Positions 33,169-42,760 are shown, counted from the stretch's first letter. The stretch is DNA of 64,000 bases from Dyadobacter soli (GCF_900101885.1 NZ_FNAN01000002.1:124001-188000), one strand, 5' to 3'. Program-made: numbers and translations. The notes: generated by a model from the letters alone, not told the origin.

Positions 33169-33214
33169 AAGGAAATGCTGCTAAAATTTAGAATGTCAAA
33201 TAAAAATATTCAGA

Positions 33215-34486
33215 TCAATGCGCCGGCTTTTCGGGCTTGGAATCCATGATAAATCGCAGCGACTGGTCCCTCGTAAAGAACGCAACCATCCAGTTATAAA
33301 ACGTTTTCACCTGATTACGGTAGCGGATCAGCGAAAACAAATGCACGACCAGCCATAGAAAATAAGCGATAAAGCCCTTGAAATGCAAGCCCGGCAGATC
33401 GGCAACGGCTTTGTTGATACCGATAATCGCCATCGTGCCCTTATCATTGTATTCAAAAGCCTTCGGCGACTTTCCTCCCCGCCACAGCGGCAGGTTATGC
33501 GCCAGGTTACGTCCCTGCTGGATCGCTACCTGGGCCAGCTGCGGATGACCGTTTGGGAATTTTTCATCGGCGTTCATCAGGCAAATGTCACCGATGGCAA
33601 AAACGTCGTCAAAGCCCTTCACGCGGTTGTAGGCGTCCACCAGCACGCGTTTTCCTTTGCCCAGAACATCTTCCGGCAAGCCGGGCAATGCCGTCGCTGT
33701 CACGCCCGAGGTCCAGATCAGGGTTTCGGTTTCGATCGTCTTCCCATTGGCAAATGTGACTATTCCATTGTCGTAGTCTTTCACCGCATGGTCCAGCAGC
33801 ACCTCTATACCTAATCCGCGCAGCTCTGCAAGCGTTTCCTCCTGCGATTTTTTGCTCATCGGGTTCAGTACCACTGGCAATGCGTCTACGAGGTATATTT
33901 GTACTTCTTCTCGTTTCAACTCGGGATAATCCTTTTTGAAAATACCCTTGTGCATTTCCGCGAGCATTCCCGAAACCTCCACGCCCGTCGGGCCCGCGCC
34001 GGCTACCACGATGGACAGCAGTTTCCTGCGCGTGGCGGCGTCGGTTTTCTTGCTCGCCTGCTCTTTCAACCGTAGAACATGGTTGCGCAATGCGAGGGCG
34101 TCTTGCACGGTTTTCATCGGTACCGCATTTTTCCGCACATTTTCCATTCCGAAATAATTGGTTTCGGTGCCGGTCGCGAATATGAGGTAGTCGTAGTAAA
34201 TATCGCCGCTTTCCGTCGCGATCTTCTTTTCATTTGGAAAAACCCTTTCAAAAGCGCCGAGGCTGAACCGAAGGTTGTTTTTGTCCTGAAAAAACTTGCG
34301 GAAAGGATAGCTGACATTCGAAGCTTCGAGAAAACCCGTCGCTACCTGGTAGAGCAGTGGCGGGAAGAAATTATAGTTGTTCTTGTCCACCAATACGATT
34401 TGAAACGATTTATTCCGGGAAAGCTTCTGGGCGAGGTTAATGCCGCCGAACCCTCCGCCCACGATCACCACTTTTTTTGAATCCAT
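33215..34486 (-). CDS. Type II NADH:quinone oxidoreductase (NDH-2)
   Basis: The 423-aa flavoprotein has an FAD-binding Rossmann motif VVIVGGGFGGINLAQ at the start, a second NADH-binding motif IVVAGAGPTGVEVSG near the middle and the FAD loop VFAIGDICLMN. The C-terminal part (FKGFIAYFLWLVVHLFSLIRYRNQVKTFYNW) is hydrophobic and amphipathic, consistent with a monotopic membrane anchor. It feeds electrons from NADH into the quinone pool without pumping protons. ATG at 34486 gives MDSKKVVIVGG, the standard start; longer frames have no family match. It is 46 bases upstream of corA. Confidence 0.9.
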   Translation of the reverse strand: MDSKKVVIVGGGFGGINLAQKLSRNKSFQIVLVDKNNYNFFPPLLYQVATGFLEASNVSYPFRKFFQDKNNLRFSLGAFERVFPNEKKIATESGDIYYDYLIFATGTETNYFGMENVRKNAVPMKTVQDALALRNHVLRLKEQASKKTDAATRRKLLSIVVAGAGPTGVEVSGMLAEMHKGIFKKDYPELKREEVQIYLVDALPVVLNPMSKKSQEETLAELRGLGIEVLLDHAVKDYDNGIVTFANGKTIETETLIWTSGVTATALPGLPEDVLGKGKRVLVDAYNRVKGFDDVFAIGDICLMNADEKFPNGHPQLAQVAIQQGRNLAHNLPLWRGGKSPKAFEYNDKGTMAIIGINKAVADLPGLHFKGFIAYFLWLVVHLFSLIRYRNQVKTFYNWMVAFFTRDQSLRFIMDSKPEKPAH

Positions 34487-34723
34487 ATTGCTACACGTTT
34501 GCCGGCCGGTGTTTGCGCCGCAACGCGTGCTTGCATTAATAACCATGCCGAACGCATCCGCAGGCACCGCATCCCGCATTTGGGGCTCAAATGCATGCAA
34601 CCGGGTGTGAAAATCTTACTCATTTCCAGCAACGGGCCATTGCTCAATGCGCCGGGTACCGGCAGTTTCCGACTGGCATGTGCTTTTTGACAAGGCGCCG
34701 AATCTACAAAACATTCAAGCATT

Positions 34724-35581
34724 ATGAGTTTAGACATCGATACCCGCGGGCAAACGCAAAGTTCGCAGCCCGGCATAGAAGAAGTAATGGACCCGGCACC
34801 AGTGGTGATCCGCGAAAACTATCGTGGAAGCGGCAAATTACAGGGCAAAACAGCCCTCATTACCGGTGGGGATAGTGGCATAGGGCGCTCGGTGGCAGTG
34901 CATTTCGCCCGGGAAGGCGCCGATGTGGCCATCGTTTACCTGGATGAAACCCAGGACGCCGCCGATACGAAAGCGATGGTGGAAGCCGAAGGAAAAAACT
35001 GCCTGCTCATCCAGGGCGACATCCGCAGCGAGGCGTTCTGCAAAGAAGCCGTAAGCCGCGCAGTCAACGAGTTCGGGAAGCTGAATATCCTCGTCAACAA
35101 TGCCGCAGAACAGCACCCGAAGGACAGTGTGGACCAGATCTCAGCCGATCAGCTGAGCGATACATTTGCCACCAACATTTTTTCTTTCTTCTATTTCACA
35201 CAGGCCGCATTGCCGCATCTCGGCGAGGGAGACTCCATTATTAATACTACATCCATAACGGCCTACCACGGCAGTCCGTCGCTGCTCGATTACTCCTCTA
35301 CCAAAGGGGCGATCGTCGCGTATACACGTTCGCTGGCAGGTAACCTGGCGGAAAAGGGCATCCGGGTGAATGCGGTAGCGCCGGGGCCGATCTGGACGCC
35401 GCTGATCCCCTCCACTTTCGATTCGGAGCGGGTGAAAAAGTTCGGGAAAGATACGCCTTTTAAGCGCCCGGGACAGCCTTGCGAGGTGGCAACCTGCTAC
35501 GTTTTCCTCGCCAGCGAGGACGCCTCGTACATGAGCGGGCAGGTACTCCACCCCAATGGCGGGCAGGTAATTAACGGCTAG
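34724..35581 (+). CDS. SDR family oxidoreductase (YghA/YdaD-like)
   Basis: The 285-aa protein has a long N-terminal extension (TQSSQPGIEEVMDPAPVVIRENYRGSGKLQGKTALITGG) typical of the YghA/GSP39 subgroup. It then has TGGDSGIGRS, NNAAEQ, catalytic Ser in INTTSITAYHG, and YSSTKGA with Tyr and Lys, ending MSGQVLHPNGGQVING. It should use NAD(P)H with a sugar or alcohol and is often induced by stress. It is divergent from NDH-2 (237-base gap) and its stop overlaps the hybrid kinase stop by 4 bases. Confidence 0.92.
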   Translation: MSLDIDTRGQTQSSQPGIEEVMDPAPVVIRENYRGSGKLQGKTALITGGDSGIGRSVAVHFAREGADVAIVYLDETQDAADTKAMVEAEGKNCLLIQGDIRSEAFCKEAVSRAVNEFGKLNILVNNAAEQHPKDSVDQISADQLSDTFATNIFSFFYFTQAALPHLGEGDSIINTTSITAYHGSPSLLDYSSTKGAIVAYTRSLAGNLAEKGIRVNAVAPGPIWTPLIPSTFDSERVKKFGKDTPFKRPGQPCEVATCYVFLASEDASYMSGQVLHPNGGQVING

Positions 35582-38500
35582 TTCATTTTAAGAAGCCATT
35601 TGCGGACTGCGGCTTCGAGCGTTTCTTTTAAAACCGGTTTGGTGAGGTAATCGTCCATTCCAGCTTCGATACACTTTTCCCGCTCGCCTACGACGGTCCC
35701 GGCTGTGAGCGCGATGATCGGCACGTGCGGTCCATCCGCCTGCCTGATCTCGCGCGTGGCCTCATACCCGTTCATTTCCGGCATTTGAATATCCATGAAA
35801 ACGATGTCGGGGCTCGTACGGCGGAATGCCTCGATGGCTTCCTTTCCATTGGCCGCTTCGATCAGCTCGCTGCCCGGTAATATCTTGCCCAGCATCGATT
35901 TCACGAGCAGCATATTGATCTTGTGGTCTTCCGCAATGAGTATTTTCACTTCGCCTGTTTCGTAAGTTTCGCCTGATAGTTTGTCCTGCGCCGGCATTTT
36001 CGCGCGCTTTTCCGGCACTTTCGCTTTGAGTCCAAGGTCGGACAGCGCGTGGAAAAGTTGCTGAATCTTAACCGGTTTCACTAAAAAGTGCCTGATATCC
36101 AACTCATTACTAAAACCGCTTAGCGCTTCCTCGTCAAACGAATCGTTCAGCAATATCACCGGCTGATTTGCGACGGGGCCTTCCAGCTTCCTTAGCTTCC
36201 GGATCGTTTCAATGCCGTCCCAGCCCGGCATCTGGCAGTCTATCAGCACTACATCGTACTGTCTGCCCGACGACAGCCTGTTATACGCTTCCTCACCACT
36301 GCCGGCGTAGTCGGCTCCAATGCGCTTGTTGGCGAGCATATCCTTCAAAATCTGCCCGTTATGCGCATTATCGTCCACGATCAGCACACTTTCGATCTGT
36401 TCCACATTCTCCCACTCGAACCGGTCTTCGCCCTCGATTGCCCGGAATGTGGCATCGAAAAAGAAAGTGCTCCCGTGTTCGAGCTTGCTCACCAGTTGCA
36501 GCCGGCTGCTCATCAATCCGAGCAGGCTGTTTGAAATAGTAAGCCCGAGACCGGTGCCTCCAAACCGCTTGGTAGTGGAGGAATCTTCCTGCGAGAATGC
36601 TTCGAAAATGCGCCGCTGGTTTTGCGGATCAATGCCAATGCCCGTATCACGGACCGAGAACCGGAACGTATAATCAAGGCTGCTTACCTTCTGCAACAGT
36701 TCTATTTTCAACTCAATTTCCCCCTTGCTCGTGAATTTGACGGCATTACTGAGCAGGTTTACAAGAATCTGCCGCAACCGCACCGAATCGCACCAGACAA
36801 ACTGCGGAATGTCGGCCGGGATATTGAGCAGCATTTCCAGGTGCTTTTGCTGCGCCTGATAAGTTACCATATCGGCTACCTGGCCGCAAATTTCGAGCAG
36901 ATCGGTCTTCTCCGGCGTCAGTTCCAGCTTGCCGGCCTCAATTTTGGAGAAATCGAGAATGTCGTTGATAATGTCCATCAGCGAGTTCGCCGACTGGAAT
37001 ACCATCGACATGTATTGCTGCTGGGTTTCGTCGAGATTGGTTTTCATCAGCAAATCCGTAAAACCGACCACCCCATTCAACGGCGTGCGGATCTCATGGC
37101 TCATATTGGCCAGGAACTCCGATTTCAGTTTGCTGGCCGCCTCGGCATGCTCCCGTGCTTCGAGGAGTTCCCGCTCCGCTCGTTTCCGCAAAGTAATGTC
37201 GCGGATCACCGCCTGAATGATCTCCGAATCATTCACTTTCATCAGGTTAAGCAGCACTTCGGCAATGAACGACTCCTTCGAATCACCGAAGCGCTTGTAT
37301 TTCCATTCAAAACTATGGCTGCCTTTCTCGTAAACCGCCTGCACATGCTGGTTACCCTGGGTCTTCTGGCCCTCCATACCCATTTCATTCAGACCGGACA
37401 AGTCACCCATGGGCATACTCAGGAAGGTTTCAACGGAATCGATCCCGAACATTTTCAATGCGGCATCATTGCAATCCAGGTAGCCATTCCGGTCAAAAAG
37501 GATCACGGCATCGCTGGTAGAATCGTACAGGCTGCGGAATTTGACTTCCGAATTCTTGATAGCCATTTCTGCCTGCTTCTTGTAAGTAATGTCCTGGAAC
37601 GCCCCGTAAATGCGGACGCACACGCCGTCCACGATTTCGGCATTCCCGATCGTCCTCACCCATAGCTCATTGCCTTTCGCGGTAACAACCTGCAACTCGC
37701 TATCCCAGGGTGTTCCGTGAGCAAGCCCCTCCTTTACCGCCCGGGTGATGGCATCCCGGCTGTATCCTTCCTTGTAAAATTGAATGGCCGTTTCGGTATC
37801 GGGTACGTAATCCAGCGGCACTTCATGGATTTCCTTCGTCGTCGACGACCAGTAGAGCTCTCCCGTACGCGCATACAGCTCCCATCCGCCCACGCGTGCG
37901 ACGCTGTTCGTTTGTTCCTGGATGTCCTTGATCCGTTTAAGCTCCTTATCCGCCTCTTTCCGGGCGGTAATGTCCCTTTCGACCGCGATGAAATGGGTGC
38001 AGTTGCCGTAATCGTCGAAAACGGGGGTTACTTTGAGGTCGACCCAATAACTGACGCCAGCCCTGGTGTAACAAAGTACTTCTTCCCTGACCACCTTCTT
38101 TTCCCTGCAATGCAGCCACACCCGGTCGAGTGTGTCCGGGTCGGTTTCAGGACCGCGGAGCAAAAGCAGGGGATTCTTGCCTTTCACATCCCGCCTGTTG
38201 TACCCGGTATGCGTTTCGTAGGCTTTATTTACCCAGGTAATGAATCCCTGGCTGTCTGTTATTACAATATAATCTGTTGTATTAGAAGCCACTACGGCCA
38301 ATTCCTTCAAACGCTCCCGCGAGTCTCGCAACTCGGTGATGTCGTGGCTGGTCAGGATAATGTCCCTGCTCACCGGGTCGATATTGGCGCTCGTGTTGCT
38401 CCACGACCATGATCCGTCCTTGTGCCTGATACGGTGCTCCACGCCACCGGGAACGGGTACGCCGGTTTCGGAGGTAATGCGCAATGCTTCGAAGCAAATA

Positions 38501-39456
38501 TGGAAATCGTCGGGGTGAATGAACTCGGTAAAGGACCGCCCCACCGTTTCCTCGATCGTGTGCCCGTACATCGACGTCCAGCTTGGCGACACATAGGTGA
38601 AGAATCCTCCGGGCGAAATCGTAAACAGCACGTCCTGCATATTGGATACCAGCACCGACAGATCCTGCTGCACTTTGAGCTGCTGGGTAATGTCGTACCC
38701 GAGGCAGAATATCTCGGTCAGTACGCCGTTTTCGTCGGCAATGCCGGTGAACTCCCATTGCGTGGTCTTCACGCCGTCGCGACGCGAAAATTTTCGCAGT
38801 ATTACCGGGTGCGGCATTCCGGGGTTGACAAAGCATTGTTCCCCTACCTGCAAACATCGTTCGATGTCGTCCGGCACGACGCCGCTCAATGAGGATTTAC
38901 CGATGATCTCGCTCCTTTCCAGCCCGTAAAATTCGCAGAAATGGTCGTTTACGTACTTATAGTTTCCTTCGAGGTCGATGGTCGTGACGTAAACCGCATT
39001 GCTGTTCAGCAGGGATTGGTAAAGCTCCGTATTGGTAACCAACCGGGGCAACTCGGGGAGTGTATCGTCGCGGCGGAAGCCCGATAAAACAAGCCAGCCG
39101 AGCGATTCGGAGAATGCACACATGGAAGTGATCGCAAGCCGCAGCGAGGGCAGACTACCCGCCACAGCCCTTACCGTGCCGTGGAGCGGTTGCTGGCTTT
39201 GGGGAAAGCATTTTCTGGCATTTTCAAGATGTAATGAAAATGAAGGGATTTCAAAAAGTGAGACTGGCCGATCGTCACCCTGCCGAACACCCATACCGGA
39301 CGCCAGTGTCTGCTGCAATTTCGCATCAGCCCAGCAATCACGGGGATTGGAATGCTTCCAGATCAATAATCCGTCTGTGGCCGAGTCCTGGATCAAGTCG
39401 AAGATACGATCATCCTTTTGCAGCAGCTTCAACAGCTCCTTCCTCAGGTCATTCAT
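35578..39456 (-). CDS. Multi-PAS hybrid histidine kinase with two receiver domains
   Basis: The 1292-aa protein has an N-terminal region of about 140 residues, then five PAS-like domains (about 145-265, 270-390, 395-510, 515-635, 640-760). HisKA follows with FLANMSHEIRTPL, then HATPase_c (LVNLLSNAVKF, RDTGIGID, GGTGLGLTI). Two receiver domains come last: the first with Asp in VVLIDCQMP (about 1025-1140), the second with Asp in IVFMDIQMP and Lys in DDYLTKPV (about 1170-1285). No transmembrane helix is obvious, so it may sense a cytoplasmic signal. No Hpt protein or dedicated regulator is adjacent. The ATG at 39456 (MNDLRKE) was preferred; the two codons before it include a TTG start. Confidence 0.9.
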   Translation of the reverse strand: MNDLRKELLKLLQKDDRIFDLIQDSATDGLLIWKHSNPRDCWADAKLQQTLASGMGVRQGDDRPVSLFEIPSFSLHLENARKCFPQSQQPLHGTVRAVAGSLPSLRLAITSMCAFSESLGWLVLSGFRRDDTLPELPRLVTNTELYQSLLNSNAVYVTTIDLEGNYKYVNDHFCEFYGLERSEIIGKSSLSGVVPDDIERCLQVGEQCFVNPGMPHPVILRKFSRRDGVKTTQWEFTGIADENGVLTEIFCLGYDITQQLKVQQDLSVLVSNMQDVLFTISPGGFFTYVSPSWTSMYGHTIEETVGRSFTEFIHPDDFHICFEALRITSETGVPVPGGVEHRIRHKDGSWSWSNTSANIDPVSRDIILTSHDITELRDSRERLKELAVVASNTTDYIVITDSQGFITWVNKAYETHTGYNRRDVKGKNPLLLLRGPETDPDTLDRVWLHCREKKVVREEVLCYTRAGVSYWVDLKVTPVFDDYGNCTHFIAVERDITARKEADKELKRIKDIQEQTNSVARVGGWELYARTGELYWSSTTKEIHEVPLDYVPDTETAIQFYKEGYSRDAITRAVKEGLAHGTPWDSELQVVTAKGNELWVRTIGNAEIVDGVCVRIYGAFQDITYKKQAEMAIKNSEVKFRSLYDSTSDAVILFDRNGYLDCNDAALKMFGIDSVETFLSMPMGDLSGLNEMGMEGQKTQGNQHVQAVYEKGSHSFEWKYKRFGDSKESFIAEVLLNLMKVNDSEIIQAVIRDITLRKRAERELLEAREHAEAASKLKSEFLANMSHEIRTPLNGVVGFTDLLMKTNLDETQQQYMSMVFQSANSLMDIINDILDFSKIEAGKLELTPEKTDLLEICGQVADMVTYQAQQKHLEMLLNIPADIPQFVWCDSVRLRQILVNLLSNAVKFTSKGEIELKIELLQKVSSLDYTFRFSVRDTGIGIDPQNQRRIFEAFSQEDSSTTKRFGGTGLGLTISNSLLGLMSSRLQLVSKLEHGSTFFFDATFRAIEGEDRFEWENVEQIESVLIVDDNAHNGQILKDMLANKRIGADYAGSGEEAYNRLSSGRQYDVVLIDCQMPGWDGIETIRKLRKLEGPVANQPVILLNDSFDEEALSGFSNELDIRHFLVKPVKIQQLFHALSDLGLKAKVPEKRAKMPAQDKLSGETYETGEVKILIAEDHKINMLLVKSMLGKILPGSELIEAANGKEAIEAFRRTSPDIVFMDIQMPEMNGYEATREIRQADGPHVPIIALTAGTVVGEREKCIEAGMDDYLTKPVLKETLEAAVRKWLLKMN

Positions 39457-39610
39457 TTTCAAAAAAACTTACAATTAGGGACGTCAGTAGTGGCCGTACA
39501 ATATAGCAGTTATTCAACTATTTTAGGGATTCAAGCGGCATATGGAAGCTAATTTTATTATATTCTAAAAGAAATTCTACATTTCGATCGATTACAATAT
39601 GTTATTCACA

Positions 39611-39644
39611 AAAAGGCCCTTTTTCCGGTTATTGAAAAAGGGCG
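39611..39644 (-). terminator. Rho-independent terminator of the DUF6496 gene
   Basis: On the minus strand, GCCCTTTTTC (39643-39634) pairs perfectly with GAAAAAGGGC (39625-39616) around an 8-base loop, followed by CTTTTTG. It lies 18 bases past the stop of the 39662 gene. Confidence 0.7.
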
Positions 39645-39661
39645 TTTGATGTAAAGTGCTG

Positions 39662-39838
39662 TTAATCTTTCTTTTTCGGGACTTTGGCGCCTTCCTTGCG
39701 CGCTTCGGAAAGGCCGATGGCAATGGCTTGTTTCTTCGACGTCACCTTTTTCCCCGATCCCGATTTCAGCTTGCCTTCTTTTTGCTCGTGCAAGACCTCT
39801 TCAACCTTTTCACCCGCTTTTTTCGAATATTTGGCCAT
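39662..39838 (-). CDS. DUF6496-type small basic protein
   Basis: The gene is short (58 aa) and is read from the minus strand between 39838 and 39662. The protein begins MAKYSKKAGEKVEEVLHEQK and ends VTSKKQAIAIGLSEARKEG-AKVPKKKD, highly basic with the GKLKSGSGKKV and KQAIAIGLSEARKEG signatures of DUF6496. Members of this family occur widely in Bacteroidota, often as an abundant stationary-phase-like protein, but the function is not known. It is followed by a good terminator (39611-39644), supporting a stand-alone transcript. Confidence 0.8.
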   Translation of the reverse strand: MAKYSKKAGEKVEEVLHEQKEGKLKSGSGKKVTSKKQAIAIGLSEARKEGAKVPKKKD

Positions 39839-39960
39839 GATATTATTTTTTAGGTGTTGATGTTTTTATTTTTCGCACCTGGCTGGCGTGCGTTTTATAG
39901 GATCAAAATGTATACCAATGCGCCGCTGCCGCATTCCGCTGTACTCTAAACCCGTAGTTC

Positions 39961-41301
39961 ATGAAAAAAAGATTATTGTTATTCCAATTGACGGGCACTC
40001 TTTTGAGCATGGCCGCCGTGGCTCAAAATTCCGGTTCCGTGCTTTTTAAAAATGCCACGGTAATCGACGGTACCGGTTCTGCACCGCGTACCAATACCGA
40101 CATTCTGGTTACCAGCGGGCAAATCGCCGCCATTGAAAAAGGTATTAAAGCCAACGGTGCCCGGGAAATCGATCTTGCTGGCAAAACCGTCATGCCCTCG
40201 CTCATATGCGCCCACGCACACGTGGGGACGCTCAAAGGAACTACGTCCTCAGCCGACAATTATACCCGCGAGAACCTGTTGCGGCATCTTAAAAAATATG
40301 AAGATTATGGTGTAAGCGCCGTGCTCGCCATGGGTACCGATCGTCCATTGATATTCAACGGTTTTATCGACTCCACCCAGGCGGGATTGCTTCCCGGCGC
40401 CAGACTCTACTCGGCCGGTTACGGTTTCAATACCCCCGATCCCAACCCGGGCTCGTGGATGAACCTGCTGCTACGGCCCAACACCGCCGAAGATGTGCCC
40501 GCAATGATAGAAAAACTGGCGGCCGTGAAACCGACGGTCGTCAAGATATGGGTCGATGACCACGGCGGGAATGCACAAAAAATGAAACCGGAGATTTACC
40601 AGGCCATTATCCGCGAGGCGCATAAGCGTAACATCCGCGTAGCCGCGCACCTGTTCTACGTCGAAGACGCCCGCAAGCTCACCGAAGCCGGCATCGACAT
40701 CATCGCCCACAGCATTCGCGACAAGGAGGTGGATCAGGACCTGCTCAACAAAATGAAGCAGAAAAATGTCACCTACATTCCCACGCTCTCGCTGGATGAA
40801 TACCAGTTTGTATACGCCGGCAATCCCGACTGGATCAACGACGCGTTTTTCAAAGCCTCGCTCGAACCGGGCGTCTTCGAAATGATCACGGATAAAGCTT
40901 ATGGTGAAAAAATCAAGAATTCACCGGACTACCAGCGCAATATGTCGGCATTCAAAACGGCGCTGATCAACCTGAAAAAAATCTACGATGCGGGCATTAA
41001 GGTAGCGCTCGGCACCGACTCCGGCGCATTTCCGATCCGGACGCAGGGCTTCACCGAGCATCTCGAAATGGAACTGATGGTCAAAGCCGGCCTCACGCCC
41101 GCGCAAGCCATCACCATCAGCACCCGCAACGCCGCCGCCGCCCTGCGCATCGACAACGAAAAAGGCACGCTGGAAAAAGGCAAAAAAGCCGACTTCCTCA
41201 TCCTATCCGCCAATCCTTCCGCCGACATCCGGAACACACGCAAAATCGAATCCGTTTGGAAGGAAGGGAAAGAGGTGAGTAAAGGGCCATTAAAAAACTG
41301 A
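39961..41301 (+). CDS. Secreted amidohydrolase-family protein
   Basis: The 446-aa protein has a signal peptide (MKKRLLLFQLTGTLLSMAAVAQ) and the amidohydrolase features: HAH metal motif in ICAHAHVG, Lys in VVKIWVDDHG, His in VAAHLFYVED and IAHSIRD, and a final Asp in LGTDSGAFP. It resembles exported metal-dependent hydrolases of the same superfamily as the 22896 gene. A late NAAAALRIDNEKGTLEKGKKADF segment matches the common C-terminal beta-sandwich. It heads a run of co-directional genes; the DUF6922 gene starts 7 bases after its stop. Confidence 0.87.
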   Translation: MKKRLLLFQLTGTLLSMAAVAQNSGSVLFKNATVIDGTGSAPRTNTDILVTSGQIAAIEKGIKANGAREIDLAGKTVMPSLICAHAHVGTLKGTTSSADNYTRENLLRHLKKYEDYGVSAVLAMGTDRPLIFNGFIDSTQAGLLPGARLYSAGYGFNTPDPNPGSWMNLLLRPNTAEDVPAMIEKLAAVKPTVVKIWVDDHGGNAQKMKPEIYQAIIREAHKRNIRVAAHLFYVEDARKLTEAGIDIIAHSIRDKEVDQDLLNKMKQKNVTYIPTLSLDEYQFVYAGNPDWINDAFFKASLEPGVFEMITDKAYGEKIKNSPDYQRNMSAFKTALINLKKIYDAGIKVALGTDSGAFPIRTQGFTEHLEMELMVKAGLTPAQAITISTRNAAAALRIDNEKGTLEKGKKADFLILSANPSADIRNTRKIESVWKEGKEVSKGPLKN

Positions 41302-41308
41302 TAGCGAA

Positions 41309-41617
41309 ATGGAAAGCACGTCCGCCAACAGGCCAGCCGTATCCAAAACAGCATTCTGGGACGTCGATTTCGACCAGATCGACTTCGAGGAAAAGGATCT
41401 GTTTGTAATGGAAAAAGTGTCCAATTATGGAACCTGGGAAGATTTCATCAATGTAATCCGTTTCTACGGCATTAATCGGTTCAAGGAGCGGATCGTGTTG
41501 GCCGCTTACCTTAAAAAGGATGTTCTAAACTTTATTTGCGTCGCATTTGACCTGCAAGAAAACGATTTTAAATGTTACACAAGGAGACAGTCGCAGGGCC
41601 AACCCTGGAACTCTTGA
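41309..41617 (+). CDS. DUF6922-family protein, probable antitoxin of the AbiEii toxin
   Basis: The 102-aa protein contains FWDVDFDQIDFEEKDLFVMEKVSNYGTWEDF and a following helical YGINRFKERIVLAAYLKK, a DUF6922-type pattern. Proteins of this sort sit immediately upstream of AbiEii/AbiGii-type nucleotidyltransferase toxins, as here. Its frame overlaps the toxin gene by 46 bases, which couples translation and supports an antitoxin role. The last about 20 residues (TRRQSQGQPWNS) lie in the overlap and may not be conserved. The direct function is inferred, not shown. Confidence 0.8.
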   Translation: MESTSANRPAVSKTAFWDVDFDQIDFEEKDLFVMEKVSNYGTWEDFINVIRFYGINRFKERIVLAAYLKKDVLNFICVAFDLQENDFKCYTRRQSQGQPWNS

Positions 41618-42198
41618 AACAACTCATGGCTTTGCCGGAGCTGGCATCGTTTTGCCTCGTGGGCGGAACAAATCTTGCATTGCGACTCGGACACCGGATT
41701 TCGGTCGATATCGATTTGTTTACAAAAGATTCGTTCGACCTAGCGGAGGTTAAAGACGCGATCGCGAATGTATTTCCGGCCGCCTTAGAAATGAATGCGC
41801 GGAATCAGACATTGCTGTATCAAATCGACGGTGTCAAAACGGACTTGATCAGACATCAATATAATGAAATCGCCGCGGTCGAACATATCGAGGGCATAAG
41901 GCTTGCTTCACTGCCGGATGTGATTGCGATGAAACTTGGCGCAGTAGCCGGCAGAGGTGCAAAAAAGGACTTTTGGGATGTACACGCGCTTTTAGGGAAG
42001 TTTAGTGTAAAGGAAATGATCGACTACTACGCCCTTAAATATCCTTCCAGTGATCCGGGCCAGGTAGTCCGTTCACTGGTCTATTTTGAGGATGCCGACC
42101 CGCAGCCGGACCCCATTGATTTACTAGGTATAAGTTGGGCGGCGGTTAAAGAGAGTCTGCGAAAAAAAGTGAAAGCTTATACCAAAAGCATTCTATAA
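41572..42198 (+). CDS. AbiEii/AbiGii-family nucleotidyltransferase toxin
   Basis: The 208-aa protein has the nucleotidyltransferase core FCLVGGTNLALRLGHRISVDIDLFT, with the GG-T/S motif and the metal-binding D-I-D motif intact. A later GRGAKKDFWDVHALL segment is the second family block. AbiEii-type toxins transfer nucleotides to a cellular RNA target (MenT relatives modify tRNA acceptor ends) and are neutralised by an upstream antitoxin. It overlaps the DUF6922 gene by 46 bases. The catalytic residues look intact, so a functional toxin is likely. Confidence 0.88.
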   Translation: MLHKETVAGPTLELLKQLMALPELASFCLVGGTNLALRLGHRISVDIDLFTKDSFDLAEVKDAIANVFPAALEMNARNQTLLYQIDGVKTDLIRHQYNEIAAVEHIEGIRLASLPDVIAMKLGAVAGRGAKKDFWDVHALLGKFSVKEMIDYYALKYPSSDPGQVVRSLVYFEDADPQPDPIDLLGISWAAVKESLRKKVKAYTKSIL

Positions 42199-42223
42199 GG
42201 ATACCATCAACACCAAAAACCCC

Positions 42224-42733
42224 ATGAACATCACACAACCTCACACTTACCAGTTCAAAGACGACGGCAGTATTCCTAATAGCAGGTTTCCGCTGCTGGT
42301 TTACCATGGTGCTTTCAAGGGTAGTGGCCAGGAGGGTGCGGCGTGGCTCGAAAAGCGGTTTGCGGAGAATAACTGGACAAATTCGTGGCGGAATGGCGTG
42401 TTTACTTACCATCATTACCACAGCATCACGCATGAGGTGTTGGGCGTGTATGCGGGCAATGCGCTCCTGCATATGGGCGGGGAGCATGGCGAGAAGTTGC
42501 ACGTTACCGCCGGAGATGTGCTGGTGATACCGGCTGGCGTCGGCCATAAGAAGTTGGAAGCCTCTGCCGATTTTGCCGTCGTAGGCGCTTATCCCGACGG
42601 CCGCGATTACGACATCCTCCGGGGCGAAGCGGGCGACAGGCCGCGGGCATTGGAAAATATCCGCCAGGTCCCTATCCCGCTTTTAGACCCCATTTGGGGT
42701 TTGGAGAAAGGTTTATCCAAAATATGGGTGTAG
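42224..42733 (+). CDS. Cupin-domain protein
   Basis: The 169-aa protein has a cupin barrel: YHHYHSITHEVLGVYAG supplies the first metal motif (His-x-His with a Glu), and GDVLVIPAGVGHKKL the second (PxG..H). One metal ion, commonly Fe, Mn or Zn, is likely. The role could be an oxygenase, isomerase or sugar-binding protein. It is 25 bases after the AbiEii gene and 27 before the VOC gene on the same strand, so it may be part of the same transcript but is probably not functionally tied to the toxin pair. Confidence 0.82.
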   Translation: MNITQPHTYQFKDDGSIPNSRFPLLVYHGAFKGSGQEGAAWLEKRFAENNWTNSWRNGVFTYHHYHSITHEVLGVYAGNALLHMGGEHGEKLHVTAGDVLVIPAGVGHKKLEASADFAVVGAYPDGRDYDILRGEAGDRPRALENIRQVPIPLLDPIWGLEKGLSKIWV

Positions 42734-42760
42734 TTTTGATGCCCGAAATCACTCCTGACT

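Noticed and set aside
34487..34723. GCCGGCCGG near 34500 as a fourth copy of the junction repeat
   Set aside because: Only the GC-rich core matches; the spacer and hairpin are absent, and the junction is divergent rather than convergent.
36622..37665. A 347-codon frame antisense to the hybrid histidine kinase
   Set aside because: The opposite strand codes clear PAS and HisKA/HATPase domains; the antisense frame has no recognisable motif and is a by-product of high third-position GC.
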